From positions 868,001 through 932,000 of the forward strand of contig JAYWVB010000007.1 in the NCBI GenBank assembly GCA_039881045.1: a DNA stretch of 64,000 nt, in the 5' to 3' direction. The position numbers were made by a program, and so were the translations under genes. Shown in pieces: positions 1 to 12,256 of the stretch. The DNA is from Chaetomium olivaceum. Its lineage: Eukaryota; Ascomycota; Sordariomycetes; Sordariales; Chaetomiaceae. The notes beneath the pieces were generated by a model, which was not told the origin of the DNA, did not search any database, and worked only from the letters and a program-made list of their open reading frames with translations. Position 1 is the first letter of the stretch. Each line of letters begins with the position of its first letter.

Positions 1-3000
1 ACCCAGTCTCCTTGATCTCTGCCCTGCCGTCTTGGATGTCCTGGAGACTGATCTCCTCAGCGCCCCACCTATGGGAAAGGACAGCGTAGAGGGGGGGAGT
101 GCTAAAGGTCTCCAGTTTCCGTGTGGCAGTATTGAGTAATCTCATGGTGTGCTCCTGATAATGGCGACCGCAATTCTACTAGCGAGATAGAGTGTATGGG
201 GTGGCCGGTTACATTTAAGGGGCCAGGAGCCGGCACAGGGTAACTAAGGCGGAGGACCAACGAGCACTGTGGTGATTTAGCGAAAAGAAACGTTGTGTTG
301 GTTGCTTCACATGCTAGTGATGCTACGCCCATATTTATGCGGGTGAGAGACGTTAGGCCACCAACACCATGTAACTCATGCAGGGGCTTGCATAGGGAAC
401 CAAATTTGGTAATTTAGCCATTGGGAACACCTGCGTAGATATCCGCAACTGGTATTGGGGGGTAAACCTCATTGTTTCCCAGGGGATGACGGCATGTCCA
501 TCGCAGATTCCGCCATCAAAACAAGGAACCCTTCCATAGGTAACTTCACCTGACATAGTGCCCAAATGAACTCTAGAGACGGACTGGCCCAGTTTCCACA
601 CCCAGTGTCCCATCCACTGACACTAAGGACTAGGAGCTTGCCAAACTTTTGGTCGGTATTACCACCACATCCTTACTCATATACTCCTACAATATCCGTT
701 AATGACGGCGAGTTCAACTTCCTAACTCGTCCATCGTATCTGACTAGTATGAGAGCGGCGAACACACCTCTGATCCTATTACTCTGATTATTAGGAAAGG
801 AGCTGTGTTCCCGGCGCGGGAAATATTACCCTGATCTCGCACTGCCATGACGAGCCATACACATTGACTATGTGGCGTGTTATACGCGTAATAATACCCA
901 TGATGTTCTTGAATCCATCTCCTCAGCTGGTGTACTCCTCGCATATAGAGGGGGCACGGCAGAGGCGCCTGCATACGCTGGTCTCGCCCCGGAACAGAGT
1001 GATGCCAATGGAACTGATTTGAGTGTTACGAGAATTTCCCCTCTCCCAGACTAAAGGGCTAGCGCATACATATTTTGTCGTCTTTGAAATGACCTGAGTG
1101 TGCACATAGAAGGGTTAACCATCCACGTCACCCTTTAGGCTAGCTTCTAGAACTTTTACCTTCGTAGGCGTAGGTACATACCCCTACGGGTGAAAAGAGG
1201 CACCTGAATTGTACGCCGTCTCCCATCTCTAACGCCCACCTTGTGTGCTCACTCTTCTCGAGTACGTCGGTTGGCTAGGGCGAAGTTGTGAGGAGTAAAT
1301 CTTGCCGGCACTTACATGAACCTTTTGCTCCCAGATGCATTGTCTCGCCGGTTACATTTTCAGGAGCAATCACCAAAATATGTAAGTGGGGGTTGATATT
1401 TCTGGCTCGACAAGAACGCCACGTTATGCCTGTTAGTAGCAGTTGGATAATACCACCTCGAGCGTAGAGTAGCTAGCTGGAACTTATCCACTCTACTAAC
1501 ACGAGAAGGCCGGGGAGGGGTGGTTGAGGGTTTCAGAAGTACCATTCTATATGGGTTAAAGATGGTATGAAAGTCCGCTATTCGTTTGCCAAACATAAGG
1601 GCCATGCCTACGAGTTAGGCACGGCGTGGTAAACGATATGGCACTCTGGCGGGCGTATATTATATAGCATTGGAAGAGAACCCGACGTTCCCGCATCGGC
1701 GAGCTGTGTGATGAGTGCTGGAGCATTGTTGAAGTTTAATATGACTAGCATTGTGCGGTCGTCAACGGCCTTATATATAGTTACCTCAGTAGTGCCATCG
1801 TACGGGCATTCTCAATTCGTGGTTTCGTAGGTAACCGGCCCTGATAGTTCTCGCTATAGCATCAACTATGTGCATAACTTGTTCTATTGGATAGCGCAGC
1901 TAGATAGTAGCGCGGCACATGTGTAAACATCTAGGCTCAGGATACCATTTGTTAGAGAACGGCTGGAGGTTGCAGGGCTTGAACTGCCGCTGTGAACAAG
2001 GCCGAGACATATTGTAATGGTTAGGTGGCCGCCGAGAGTCGAGCAGATTTCGTGCTTACGGGAGAGTGGAAGCTTTCCTCTTCACTTGGTTGGGCGGAAG
2101 TACGGTTCCCCGTCGATCTATACCTCATGACTTCCGTTTTTCGACAATGATATTTGATCGAGTCTTACTAGCGTAAATGACCCAATAATTTGTCTGTATA
2201 AGGACCTCAACATGTCTTCAAAGAAACTGTGCTGTGACTAATGATTTTATGATCGAGAGACAATAAGGTAACCTGCCTCATGCGCGCAGATTCGGTAGTT
2301 GTAGAGGATTGAGGTTGCCGTCAACTATCATATCACATATCAAGTCCACGAGATCAAGGCGAGGATACGGAAAAGACTCTGGACATCGAACGGCGTCGGA
2401 ATTCCCTGCGAGTTTTAAATTATTCATTACCGCACTTACAACCAGGGGTTTCATGGGTGAGGTGTCTCGAAATCCAAATATGTACGAAGTGTACGAAGTA
2501 CACTGGCACGAGATGTCGCGATAGTTAAGCGCTCCACGCACCCAGCCAGCGGCGCCACTGGGAGACTCGAGACAAATGATTTGTTTCGTCGCAGTCCTGA
2601 CATGCACACCCCTGTTGGGATTATTCTGGGAACAAAATGATCCAATCGTGCTGCGTATGTTCACCAACCACATCCTGGTTCGCTCCCAACGTCAGTGGTC
2701 GCTGCCGATTTCCTTCGCGGTCGATCTCTTACGGCGCCGGACCGCGCATCAATCGTTTGAGACGCACCGTGTGGCAGCCACTCCGGCAGTGCCACCTTGC
2801 ACCGTCGATCGTGTGCCGCACCCCTGCAGGCGTGCGGGTGTCAGCTCTCGTGCAGCTGCATCAGGCGGTTCCAGGCACATGGGAGGGTCTGGGGAAGGCA
2901 CCGAGACGAGCCAAGTGGAGGAACCGAGGGGGCCAGACGGCGAGTTTGGCAAGCGCAACCTGAAAGCCGGATTTAGGGCCAGGCACAGCCAAGATGAATT

Positions 3001-3356
3001 GCTCTTGGCGGATTGGGTCACCAGTGACCATTGACCAGTTGGTGCCAGTCCCAGCCCAGCCCCGTCAATGGTCATGCGGAGTCGACGGTCATCCGCCCGG
3101 TTGCCTTCTGAGGTGGTATGCATGGCCGTCAATCATTCATAAGTATCTCGTTGACACGGTGTGAGATTGCGGTGTCATTGTTGTTGGCCACCGGAACGCT
3201 CTGTGTTGCCCCCAAACTTCAAAACCTTCGAATCGGCCGTGAACCGGGTATAATTATCGAACGGAAACGCAGAAAAACAGCTCACGTCCTGCATCAAACG
3301 CTAAAACACGCGGAGTCAGGGCCTGTTCAAAAACCCCAAGGAAAAACTCTCCCACC
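1..3356. other. Gene-free left flank
   Basis: I see no supportable gene here. The first roughly 2.65 kb is visibly poorer in GC than the rest of the window, rich in TA steps, and holds only short overlapping open frames on both strands without recognisable domains. From about 2.69 kb the composition becomes GC-rich, and the last few hundred bases probably contain the promoter and leader of the App1-like gene. The AT-enriched part could be old RIP-mutated repeat DNA, but no repeat unit or transposon coding sequence can be recognised. Confidence 0.5.
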
Positions 3357-4816
3357 ATGTCCTTCCGGCGCACCACCTCTTCCTTAATGGAAGAACGGAC
3401 ACGAACTCATGGCAACTTCAGCGACACCGAGTCGTCTCTGGCCAGCATCTCCACCAGCCAAGTCCAGGCGTCGCGCAAAGAGCACAAGCTGACCCACCTG
3501 CTCTCGTACCTCGGCTCCAACAACCCGCTCCCGGCGTCCATCGCGGCCGACGACGTGGTCTGGCTGATGGACAACGTCGCCTTCCGGGGTCGCGGGGGCG
3601 AGTGGGAGGCCGAGTTTGTCGCCGCCGCTTTCGACCAGAAGGCGTCCAGTACGGTCGTCGACATTGTGGGTGACATTGCCAGCAAGGTCGGGCTGTCCCG
3701 TGGCGGCGAGGAGGAGAAGACCATTGAGCGGCGTATCTCCCCGTTCGTCATGGAGGTCCTGCCCGGCAGGCAGATCAAGGTCAGGTATGATGGCGCTACC
3801 ACGGTCAAGCTCGGCCCGGGAGGCAGAAACGGCATCAGCAGCAATGTGATTAGGATTCCGAAGGCGGCTGCTGGGGGTGTTGCAAGGACGACAGCGGACG
3901 TGCCTATGGGGGTGGCGGGCGTGCTCGAGATGAAGACGGTGTATGCGGAGCCGGAGGGGTGGGCGGTGATCTCAGGTATGGCCATTTTATACGGACGGAC
4001 GTTGACCTTTTTTCTGACCGAGATCTATCGCAGATGTGGACGACACAATCAAAATCACTCAGACAAGTGATCCCGTCGGGATCCTTAAGTCGACATTTGT
4101 GGTGAGTCCCATCCCCTTTGTCCGAGCAGTTGGTAGTGCCGGTGACTGACGTTGTTTTCATTTCTAAAAGTCGGAACCCACACCAGTACCAGGCACGCCA
4201 GAGCTCTATGCGCGTATCCAGCAGCTTCTGACACCGTCGGCGCCCTTCTTCTACCTCTCAGCTTCCCCTTACAATCTGTATCCGTTCCTGCGCAGCTTCC
4301 GGGATGCCTACTTTCCCCACGGGCAGCTGATCCTCCGGGATTCCAGCTGGATGACGCTTTCGGGGCTCCTCTCCAGCCTGACATTGGGAACTGAGAAGTA
4401 CAAGATTGATAGAATCAAGAAGATCCACCGGTGGCTGCCACGGCGTAGCATGATTTGCATCGGGGATTCGACGCAGAGTGACCCTGAGGCTTATGGTAAG
4501 AATCCTTTTCTCCAAACGATGGTACTACACTGGGCTGACGAAAGCACCAAAACACAGGCGATGCCTGCAGGGCGTTTCCGGGATGGATCAAGCTGGTCCT
4601 GATTCGCAAGGTAACAGACATTGCTGCCGTCGGAATCGAGGAGAAGAATGAACCGCAGCGGTTCGAGAAGGCCTTTGAAGGTGTTCCTAGGTAAGGCTGT
4701 CCCTGCTGTGACCACGGAGAGTTCACGCTAACCTGGGTCATAGGGAAACATGGCATGTTTATGAAGAGGCTGAGGAGTGCTGGAGCTTGATTCAGCAGGC
4801 CGTGGCAAAGAAATGA
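3357..4816 (+). CDS. App1-type phosphatidate phosphatase (DUF2183 family)
   Basis: Five exons (3357-3975, 4034-4101, 4171-4495, 4558-4690, 4744-4816) splice to a 405-residue protein. Splicing exon 1 to exon 2 creates ISDVDDTIKIT, the DxDxT phosphatase signature of the APP1 catalytic domain; the intron interrupts the first codon of DVDDT. Further family blocks are YLSASPYNLYPFL and HRWLPRRSMICIGDSTQSDP. In yeast, App1 is a Mg2+-dependent phosphatidate phosphatase of cortical actin patches that makes diacylglycerol at endocytic sites. The first roughly 50 residues are polar and probably disordered. All introns have GT..AG ends and the total is divisible by three, so the model looks intact. The family is clear; cellular role is inferred from yeast. 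The start is the first ATG in frame with the conserved N-terminal half. Confidence 0.88.
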
Positions 4817-5903
4817 GCGGTTAGGGCGCCATCTATTTAAGACTACGGGCGGCTACGATGCTATGGGGGCTTTTGCTGATGATAACAAGGATGTGTGTGT
4901 TGAACTGGGTTTAGAAGGGACTATGGGAACACAATACGGGAGGTCGAGTGTGTTTTGATGATACCAGGGTGTTAATCTAGTACAGGTAACGAATGGTGTG
5001 CGCTGTGGTAGAGTGAGGTATCAAAGTGCGAGCGACCTAGTCAGGTAATATAAGGGCAGAGAATATTTATTCTTGTACGACTTGACTGCGCGGATCACTG
5101 AGGGGTCTTAGCTATCAGTTATGTTGGTTTGCAACTTGAAGCTACCTCCTCGTTGAACGGCTCTCTGAAACCTTAATATCAAAGTTCCATTGCTGAATGT
5201 CGTCCTATGGTATGGCTACCTTAGGCAGCTCTGGCTAGGGCCTGTAGCCGCTTGCAGCTTTCTACAATTCGAAAAGGCTATATATGTTACTGATGAATAT
5301 TATAGGAATGGGACAGCGCGCGGCCCCAGTTACCGGCGAGCCGCCGTGCTTACAGTGTATGTACAGATTACAATATCACTTAATGGCAATTTCCTAGCAG
5401 TTGGCTACAGGTAGGTCCTTGGCCTTGCTTGAGAAGTTGAGTCAGCATTTCCTGGCAGAGTTCCTACATGAATCCGCGCCTCGAGCCCCTGAGTCAGCCA
5501 ACGGACTAAGGTAGTTGATTTATACTTCTGACATCGGACTCTAATCATGATATAGTGCTGACCTTCCCACCCATGGCGGCTGATCGGTATGGGGATTCCC
5601 CGCCCCCAGCCTAGGCTATAATAATGCTTTCTATTGGAGAGTAAGATGACAGTTTGATGAATATTGTTGGGTCGGGACTGGAGAAGTGAAATTCAATGAA
5701 TAATGAATTCCCTGTTTCCGGGGAGTCGTGTGTTTTTGTGGATGTTTCCATTTTATCAGCTTGATGCACGAGCCACCTGTTACGCTGGGCCGGGAGTAAA
5801 ATTTTCAAATTCTGTAAACTCATCTTCACCTCTTTATGTTTAGGTTTGTGTGTGTCTGAAACTCACTTTGTTCCACAAATATCAGCGAGATTTTCTTTTC
5901 GAA
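4817..5903. other. Intergenic region
   Basis: About 1.1 kb between two genes on the same strand. It holds only short frames with no domain signal. It should contain the 3' end of the App1-like gene and the promoter of the SET-domain gene. No repeat or RNA gene was recognised. Confidence 0.5.
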
Positions 5904-7475
5904 ATGGAGGTTGATAGCGACGCGAATTCTAGGTTCGCCGATGGGACTCGTAGCTTTGTGACCTGGTTCCAAACCCTTCCTGGGGCCACCTTCCGCTCGG
6001 ATTTGATCGCAGTCGAGGACTTGAGAGAACGGAATGCTGGCCGGGGAATCAGTAACGTAACCCAGTGAAGGCGTCTGAGCTCTTTGCGAACCAGATAACT
6101 AACCAATCTCACAGTTGCCAAACAAGACATCGCAGCAGACACGGTGCTGTTCACCATCCCCCGGACCGCTATCATCTGCACCGCAACCTCGGACCTCAAA
6201 GACAAGATCCCCGGAATCTTCGACCTCGAAAGCAATGACGCCGGCCAATCCGACTCCGGCGACGACGACGAGTCGACCTCCTCGTCGCAGCAGGACTCCT
6301 GGACCCTACTAATCCTCGCCATGATCTACGAACACCAGCAAGGTGACGCCTCGCGCTGGAAGCCCTACCTAGACATGCTGCCCTCCACTTTCGACACACC
6401 CATGTTCTGGTCGCCCGCCGAAATCTCCCAGCTGCAAGCCAGCGCGCTCGTCGCCAAGGTCGGTAAGGAAGAAGCCGACCGCATGATCCAAGCCAAGATC
6501 CTCTCGGTCGTGCGCGCCCACAACGACATCTTCCTGCCCGGCAGCCCCACCCTCGACGACAACCAGCTGCTGCAGCTGGCGCATCGCATGGGCAGCACCA
6601 TCATGGCGTACGCATTCGACCTGGAGAAAGACGAGGCAGACGACGAAGGGGAGGGGGAAGAGGAGGAAGGGTGGGTGGAGGACCGCGAGGGCAAGACGAT
6701 GCTGGGGATGGTGCCGATGGCGGACATTCTGAACGCGGACGCGTCCTTCAACGCGCACATCAACCACGGCGGGGACGCGCTGACGGCCACGGCGCTGCGG
6801 CCGATCCGCGCGGGCGAGGAGGTGCTGAACTACTACGGCCCGCTGGCCAACGGCGAGCTGCTGCGTCGCTATGGCTATGTGACGCCGGCGCATGCCCGCT
6901 ACGATGTGGTGGAGCTGCCGTGGGCACTGGTGGAGAGTGAGCTGCGAGACCGTGTTGGCGGTCGGGTGGGGGCTGCGGAGTGGGATGGGGTGAGGCAGCT
7001 TGTGCAGGGGGACGAGGAGTTCGAGGAGGGCTTTGTGTTGGAGCGGTCGAGCGAGGACCCGGATTCGACTGGGCAGTTGGGGAGTGAAGCCGTTTTTACT
7101 GGGCTGCCGGACGAGCTGGGTGAGCAGTTCAAGACGTTCCTTAAAGCCATGAAGAAGGTTGCCAATGTCGAGCTCGCTGTACAGGCCTTGTCGGACAAGG
7201 ATACGCGCAAGGACTTGTACTTGCGGACCGTCCTCCGCGCCCTCCATGCTAGGGAGCAACAGTACGCCACGACTCTCGAGGAAGATGAGCAGCTCGCAAA
7301 TGCGGGCCATCGGCCCGGGAGGGAGAGAATGGCCTTGTGGGTTAGGAGAGGGGAGAAGCAGGTCCTGCGGGAAGCTCAGGCGTGGGTACAGAAGGAAATC
7401 GATGAGGGGCGGGCTCGGACTTCAGTGAGGACGCGTGAGGATGATGGCCCAGCTGCGAAGAGGCGGCGGATGTGA
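5904..7475 (+). CDS. SET-domain protein lysine methyltransferase (Rkm4/SETD6 type)
   Basis: Two exons (5904-6051 and 6115-7475) give 502 residues. The splice joins GRGI to AKQDI, making GRGIIAKQDIAADTVLFTIPR, the first SET block of the Rkm4/SETD6/LSMT class. Later blocks include the split-SET insert with LAHRMGSTIMAYAF, then MVPMADILNAD and GGDALTATALRPIRAGEEVLNYYG, which corresponds to the catalytic C-terminal SET half; the usual NH motif appears as NADASFNAH. A Rubis-subs-bind-like alpha-helical C-terminal region follows, ending in a basic tail (AAKRRRM). Yeast Rkm4 monomethylates ribosomal protein Rpl42. An acidic stretch (DEADDEGEGEEEEG) interrupts the SET core. An in-frame ATG lies upstream at 5850, but the start at 5904 fits the family N-terminus better. 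The substrate is inferred only. Confidence 0.88.
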
Positions 7476-7816
7476 AGTCTTAATTAATTGTATTGTTAAC
7501 TGATTGCAACTACTTAGGTCCGGGACCTGTCCCTCATACGCTGCGTGGCGCCTGGGGCGCAGGGGATGCCCAGCTTGTTTCGCCATGTATATCCATGTTG
7601 GCGGAGCTGATTTTCCAAGTGTTATATAATGTCGGTATCGGTCTCTCGACGGCTGCACGGGGCAGTAATCCAGGAGATCCAAGGGGCGGCTCTGTCACGC
7701 AATTACACCACCCACCGTTCGGGTGCAGACCTCGTCGTTCCACACCGAAGCCTCGATAACCCAAGAGTTACGGAAGGCCATTTGGGCGCATGATGGCTGA
7801 CACCCGCTCCAAACTA
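7476..7816. other. Convergent 3' intergenic region
   Basis: About 340 bases between the ends of two convergent genes. No open frame with a domain, repeat or RNA gene was seen. It presumably carries both 3' UTRs and polyadenylation signals. Confidence 0.5.
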
Positions 7817-9519
7817 CTAACTGTCCTCGGCCTCCTTCTTCCTCTTTCGCACCAAGTTGGCGCTGAGGACATTTACCTTTGCGGGTTCGGTCGGTTCCTT
7901 GGCCGCCGAGTCCGGCTGTCGACCGATGCCGGATTCCGACGATGCTGGCGCATTCTTCCTTCTGATCAGCCCAGTCAAGTTGGCCACATTTCCACTGGTG
8001 TCGGAGTCGGCCCCGTTGGCTCGCAGCGAGTCAGGGATGGCTCCCCTGCCTACAACACCCCCCTCCCCGCCATCACCCATGCCGACTTCGTTGAGCCATC
8101 GCTTAGAACTGCCCACGGTTTTGTCAAGGGTCGAGAAGTCCAGGTGGAGCAACAAATCGACGATGCGCTTGTATTCTGCTTCTTCCACCAGCTTATCCCC
8201 ACGGGCTTCGGACGGCCAGTAATAGTAGGCGGTTACCGTCGGGCGGTTGGCCATGTAATTGCGCGCATGTTTTTTGATCTTGGGCGCCCGCGGTACTATC
8301 GGACCAGACAACTTCTTTTTCGTTTTCTTCTTGTGCGCTTTGGATGGGGGGACGGGGGCGTGGTCTGAGAAGGCAAGATAGCGAGGTGTCGCCGAGGCGG
8401 CGTTGCAGGCACGGCTGGGGGCAAAGACGAATTGGAGGAGGGATCAGGAGCCGTAAGCTTCGTTTCCGGAGAACCTGCCGAAGGGGGGTTCGAGGACGGT
8501 CGACTTGGATCGAAAACCAACCACAGAAATCCAGTCAAACGCCCGCTGGAACATTCCTGGCGGAATGCCATCATCTCCCAAAACTGCTCTAGAGATCTGA
8601 CACTCTTCCACGCTCCAATGCCTTGTTTCTGCTTAGACACCTCCTCGTCGAGCTCATCACGGAATCGGGATTTGGGGTCGTCTGGATAGCCAGGGATAAG
8701 GCATCGCGGCGGGACACTGTCGAAATCGCGCGTATAATGGGATGTGAGTTCCAGGGGATGGCCGATCCAATTCGCTAAGCTCGCGGTGGTTCGTGGTATA
8801 AAAGCTCGCATCTCTGCCTCCTCTAACCCAGGAACGAGCAGGTAGCCCTTGGTGCTGGCCCATGGCTCCTTGCTCAGCCCCTCCATAAGCGGGCTCAGGA
8901 CCTTGCACCACCACCGAACGAGCCCCCGGTCGTCCAGTACATGCTTTCCCTTGTTGCGAACACTATCGGGGAACAGGTATTGTGCTTGCGCGCGAGCGAA
9001 TAGATTGACGACGGATTGGACATGTTTGCGCCGTCGATGATCAAGAAGGTAGGCGAGGAAGGTAGCGCACACTTGGCGGATTGGAGACGGCGCGCCTTTC
9101 GGAAGGTTGAGAAGATGGAGATAGCCGGTCGAGTCGGCTTTGGATACGAAGAGCGTGGTCTGGAAAGCGGTGGTGAAGATCAAGACTTCGACAGCGAAGA
9201 CCAATGCCTGTTTCTTCGGAGCCGGCTCCTTGCCCCGGTCGGCGCCCGGAGAAGCGCGCTTGGGAGGCGTGACATTCCCATCCTGGGGGTGGATTGAGAC
9301 AGCAAGGAAGTGGCTTTCCCTGTATGTCTTGTCTGGCCGATGGCCTGGTGGGGCTACACAGAGGGGTTCCGTTGGCGTCGGCGGCGTTGAGATGTGGTGG
9401 ATGCCAAACTTGTGACCCTTGGGGAGGACTGCTGCGAGCCTGTCGCGCAGGGAACTGCTGCTTGAAGAAGTGGTGCTACTCGGACCTCGTTTAGTCCCTA
9501 TCGGTGTGGAAGACAGCAT
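7817..9519 (-). CDS. RTT109: Histone H3-K56 acetyltransferase Rtt109, one frame break
   Basis: The protein is about 567 residues if one base is restored. The N-terminus SLRDRLAAVLPKGHKFGIHH and the following HISTPPTPTEPL are characteristic of fungal Rtt109. The central PGYPDDPKSRFRDELDEEV carries the family's PDDPK-RF-DEL signature, followed by FWEMMAFRQECSSGRLTGF. The C-terminal part (YYYWPSEARGDKL, LLLHLDFSTL) lies in another frame; the two frames join if the six-G run at 8346-8351 is one base short, which makes the length divisible by three. A basic KKKTKKK stretch, likely a nuclear localisation signal, lies just after the break. Rtt109 with chaperones Asf1 and Vps75 acetylates new histone H3 at K56 (and N-terminal lysines) during replication. 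I chose the start at 9519; an upstream in-frame ATG at 9651 would add 44 residues. Divergent from the mL57 gene. Confidence 0.88.
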
Positions 9520-9895
9520 CGTGGCGAAACTCGGCGTGGTAAACGAAGTCTGCGGCCGATAATGATGAAGACGCGCTTGCGACGCGAAAGGCCAAGGGAG
9601 TGGACCTCGAGCTGCGAGAATGGTGGGGACCTGAGCTGCGTGCAATTGCAACTTGCAAGCGGATGGTCCGCCAAGCCGAGAACGACGGGAGCTTCGAGGG
9701 GTACATGTAAGTTACGCGGCGTAATGAATTACACAGCCTGCCGATAGCGGGCAGGGGTCTGAGACTTTGGCAGCTGGCAGGCCAGCCGCGAAAAAAACCC
9801 GGCGCACCGACCTCTGGAGGAGGAGCCCTTGATTATTGAGAGCTTCACCAGTCGTCAACCCTAGGACTTCGGATTTCCGTGCACCGCACCTGTCA
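9520..9895. promoter_or_regulatory. Shared divergent promoter of RTT109 and the mL57 gene
   Basis: The start codons of two oppositely oriented genes are about 376 bases apart, so both promoters must lie here. No TATA box or binding site can be assigned with confidence. If the upstream RTT109 start at 9651 is used, the shared interval shrinks to about 240 bases. Confidence 0.5.
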
Positions 9896-10820
9896 ATGGC
9901 TCCCAACCACTCTCGGTCCGCCGTCTCGGCAACCTGCAAAGCGCTACGGCGATGTGGGAACTCAACGCAGTCGGTCGCGCGGCAACTCTCGACTTCTGCA
10001 CCCCGCAGCACCGAGGCGTTCGAGACGACATCCGAGCAGCAGAACCGGCCGCGGTGGTCGTACACACCGGAGCGGATGAAAGGTCCTGGGTTTTCTATCA
10101 ACATCGTCAAGGATCCTAGCCGGACGATTTGGCACAACAACGAGGACCCGGCAAAACTCGACGCTATGTACAACCGGCTGCTAGGGTCGAAGGGGGACAG
10201 GATGTTGCCAGACGAGATCAAATGGCTTGCGGTCACACATAAGAGTTTCGATCAAGGGCGACGAGGGTTCAATACAAGGCTGGCCTATTTTGGTGTGTCC
10301 CCGGCATACCCCTCCAAGGCGTCCCGACCATGGCGCACGCGAGCTAACCGAGCCTTCCACACACACAGGACGGTTGATCGTTTCTTTCGAAACTACGAGG
10401 CACATCTTGGTCACCCCGGTCGATGCCCGAGACTCGCCAGTTCCAGACTCCTTCGGCCGGGAGCCCTTCCAGCACCCCTCGCTTGCGAACGTTGACAAGC
10501 TCAACGTAAAGCAGCCCATGGACGTTGTTTCGAAAGAGAAGCTGGCCAAGCTGGCAATTGATGTTGGGTTGCCAGAGGTGACCAGGTGGAAGCCGAGGAT
10601 GGTACGTGATGTTGCATCCTGAGTGGCGTGCGCGCCCGAACACGCCCCGAACTAACATGGTTTTTCTAATACTTAGCCCGAACACCTGGAAGGTTCAGGG
10701 CTGACCGCCGTACTCAACACATCACTCTTTGCTATTATCGGCGCCATATCTTTACAACACGGTGCCGAAGTCGCCCAGCAGGTTGTCCGGGAGAAGATTC
10801 TGAGGAGGTTGGGGGCATGA
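9896..10820 (+). CDS. Mitochondrial large-subunit ribosomal protein mL57 (RNase III-like)
   Basis: Three exons (9896-10292, 10369-10601, 10677-10820) give 257 residues. The N-terminus is basic and rich in Ser, Arg and Ala (SRSAVSATCKALRRCGNSTQ), as expected for a mitochondrial targeting peptide. The body is an RNase III-fold domain: IKWLAVTHKSFDQGRRGFN then RLAYFG joined by splicing to GRLIVSFETTR, and a C-terminal helix pair ending in AIIGAISLQHGAEVAQQVV. This matches the fungal mitoribosomal protein YmL15/mL57, which keeps the RNase III fold without the acidic catalytic ENNE signature, and that signature is absent here. It acts structurally in the mitochondrial 54S subunit. Exon phases are consistent. 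The start at 9896 is preferred over an upstream in-frame ATG at 9836. Confidence 0.82.
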
Positions 10821-11128
10821 GCACGGCGGTGTAATCATAGAACTGTATATCTCTGTACCATATCAGGGGGCAATATAGAGGCTGGCCCGGTTCCTCGATT
10901 ACACACTTCCGCTCTTGCATTGAGGCTGACGACCGGATAACACCAATATTCTGAGCCACGCTAAACGGCCATAGGCACCATCGACGACATGATTCGCACG
11001 CTAACACGATCCTTATAAGGTGCCAGGGAATACAGACTTACGCTATGTTACCGAGAGGAGCGGAACGCCGAAAAAAAAGAGAATCCACGCAAGAAAACGG
11101 GACCACTGCGAGCGACGATTGACACCCA
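10821..11128. other. Convergent 3' intergenic region
   Basis: About 308 bases between convergent gene ends, with one short A-rich run near 11070. Nothing else was recognised. Confidence 0.5.
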
Positions 11129-12256
11129 TCACCACCCTTCTGTGAAACAAATTTCGGCCAGCTTCATTGGCTGTTTACCGACAACCATCCAGCCATCCCC
11201 CACGCGAAACTGTCTGCCCCTCCCGATGACGAAGCGCCGGTAGTAGTCAGTATCGGCAGCGGCCTCCTCGAGCACGCAGAGCCCGCCCGCCCACCCCTCC
11301 GGCGGCTGGCGCTCCGAAAACATAAACAGGGTGAACCTCTCGATCTCAGCAAGGACGGTGCGCGAGAAGGCACTCAGCGTCGCGGCGCCGCCCTCGTGCG
11401 TCCATAGCGCCACGCTGATCCCTAACCTCCGGAGACCGATCCCGCCGCCCCGGCCCCGAACCGGCTTATCCATCCGGCGAAACCACGCGAGGAGGGCGGT
11501 CAGGCGCGTGTAGGCCAGGTCCCCGAGCAGCACGACAGTGTCCTGCTCCAGGTTCAGATACAGTACGCGGTCGCTGTGCTGCAGGAGGTCGCCGGGCCGT
11601 TCGGAGGTCTGGGTGCGCCAGGGGAGGGTGAACAGCGGCAGGGTGACGGTGTAGCACTCGAGGGCGGCGGCGCGGGCCTCGACGCTGACGGAGAGCGCGG
11701 CCGGGTTGCGCGACTGCGACTGCCACTTGGGCGTGCCGCCGTGCGGGTCTTTGTCGGCGTAGTGCGCCCGCCGCGTGTGCAGTTCTACCGTTCGAGGGAG
11801 GAATGACATGTGCCTGTGACCCGAGCGTGCGGTATCGCACCACTCCCTGTCAGCCCCTAGCCAAGCCCACTTCATCTATATCCAACCTACCCGGGAAACC
11901 CGAGCGGGTCCGGACTCGGGACCTTTCTCTCCAATGAAAGCAACTCACCATATCTTGAGACGCAGCTCGGCTGGAAGCAAGGGGAATAAGGGGAACGTGC
12001 ATGATTCTGCTGCTCTCGTTGGGAGCGTCGGTTCGGCGGGTGGTACTTCGACAGTTGGTGCTTCGACAGTTGTTGTCCTCGCCGGCGGCGAGACCGGCGG
12101 AGACGGCAACTCGGTCACCGTCACGGAGACGGCGGGTGCGGAAGCGTCGGCACTCGTGGTTTTGGATTTATGCGGTTTAGGTCGAGAGGCAACATCGCGT
12201 TGGGACTGGGTGAGGTTTGATAGCACGGCCGCTCTCTCCTTCTGGTCCGGCGCCAT
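11129..12256 (-). CDS. 2EXR domain protein
   Basis: Two exons (12256-11949 and 11813-11129) give about 330 residues. The splice joins ELRLKIW to HMSFLPRTVELH, reconstituting the 2EXR motif (LPAELRLKIW followed by PRxVEL) that is expanded in filamentous ascomycetes and is often likened to an F-box-like element. Before it is a roughly 85-residue low-complexity region rich in Pro, Thr, Val and Ala. After it comes the usual conserved tail: NPAALSVSVEARAAALECY, then LNLEQDTVVLLGD and LRRLGISVALW. The molecular function of 2EXR proteins is not established; a role in ubiquitin ligase complexes is only a suggestion from the motif's resemblance. Total coding length is divisible by three, and the 135-nt intron has a GTGAGT donor and CACAG acceptor. 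Confidence 0.82.

Noticed and set aside
8296..8460. An intron joining the two halves of RTT109
   Set aside because: The only usable donor (GTTCTC) is weak, whereas one extra C in the six-C run joins the frames smoothly and fits the error pattern elsewhere.
9712..10236. A 174-codon minus-strand frame covering the mL57 gene
   Set aside because: It is the antisense shadow of well-supported mL57 exons.
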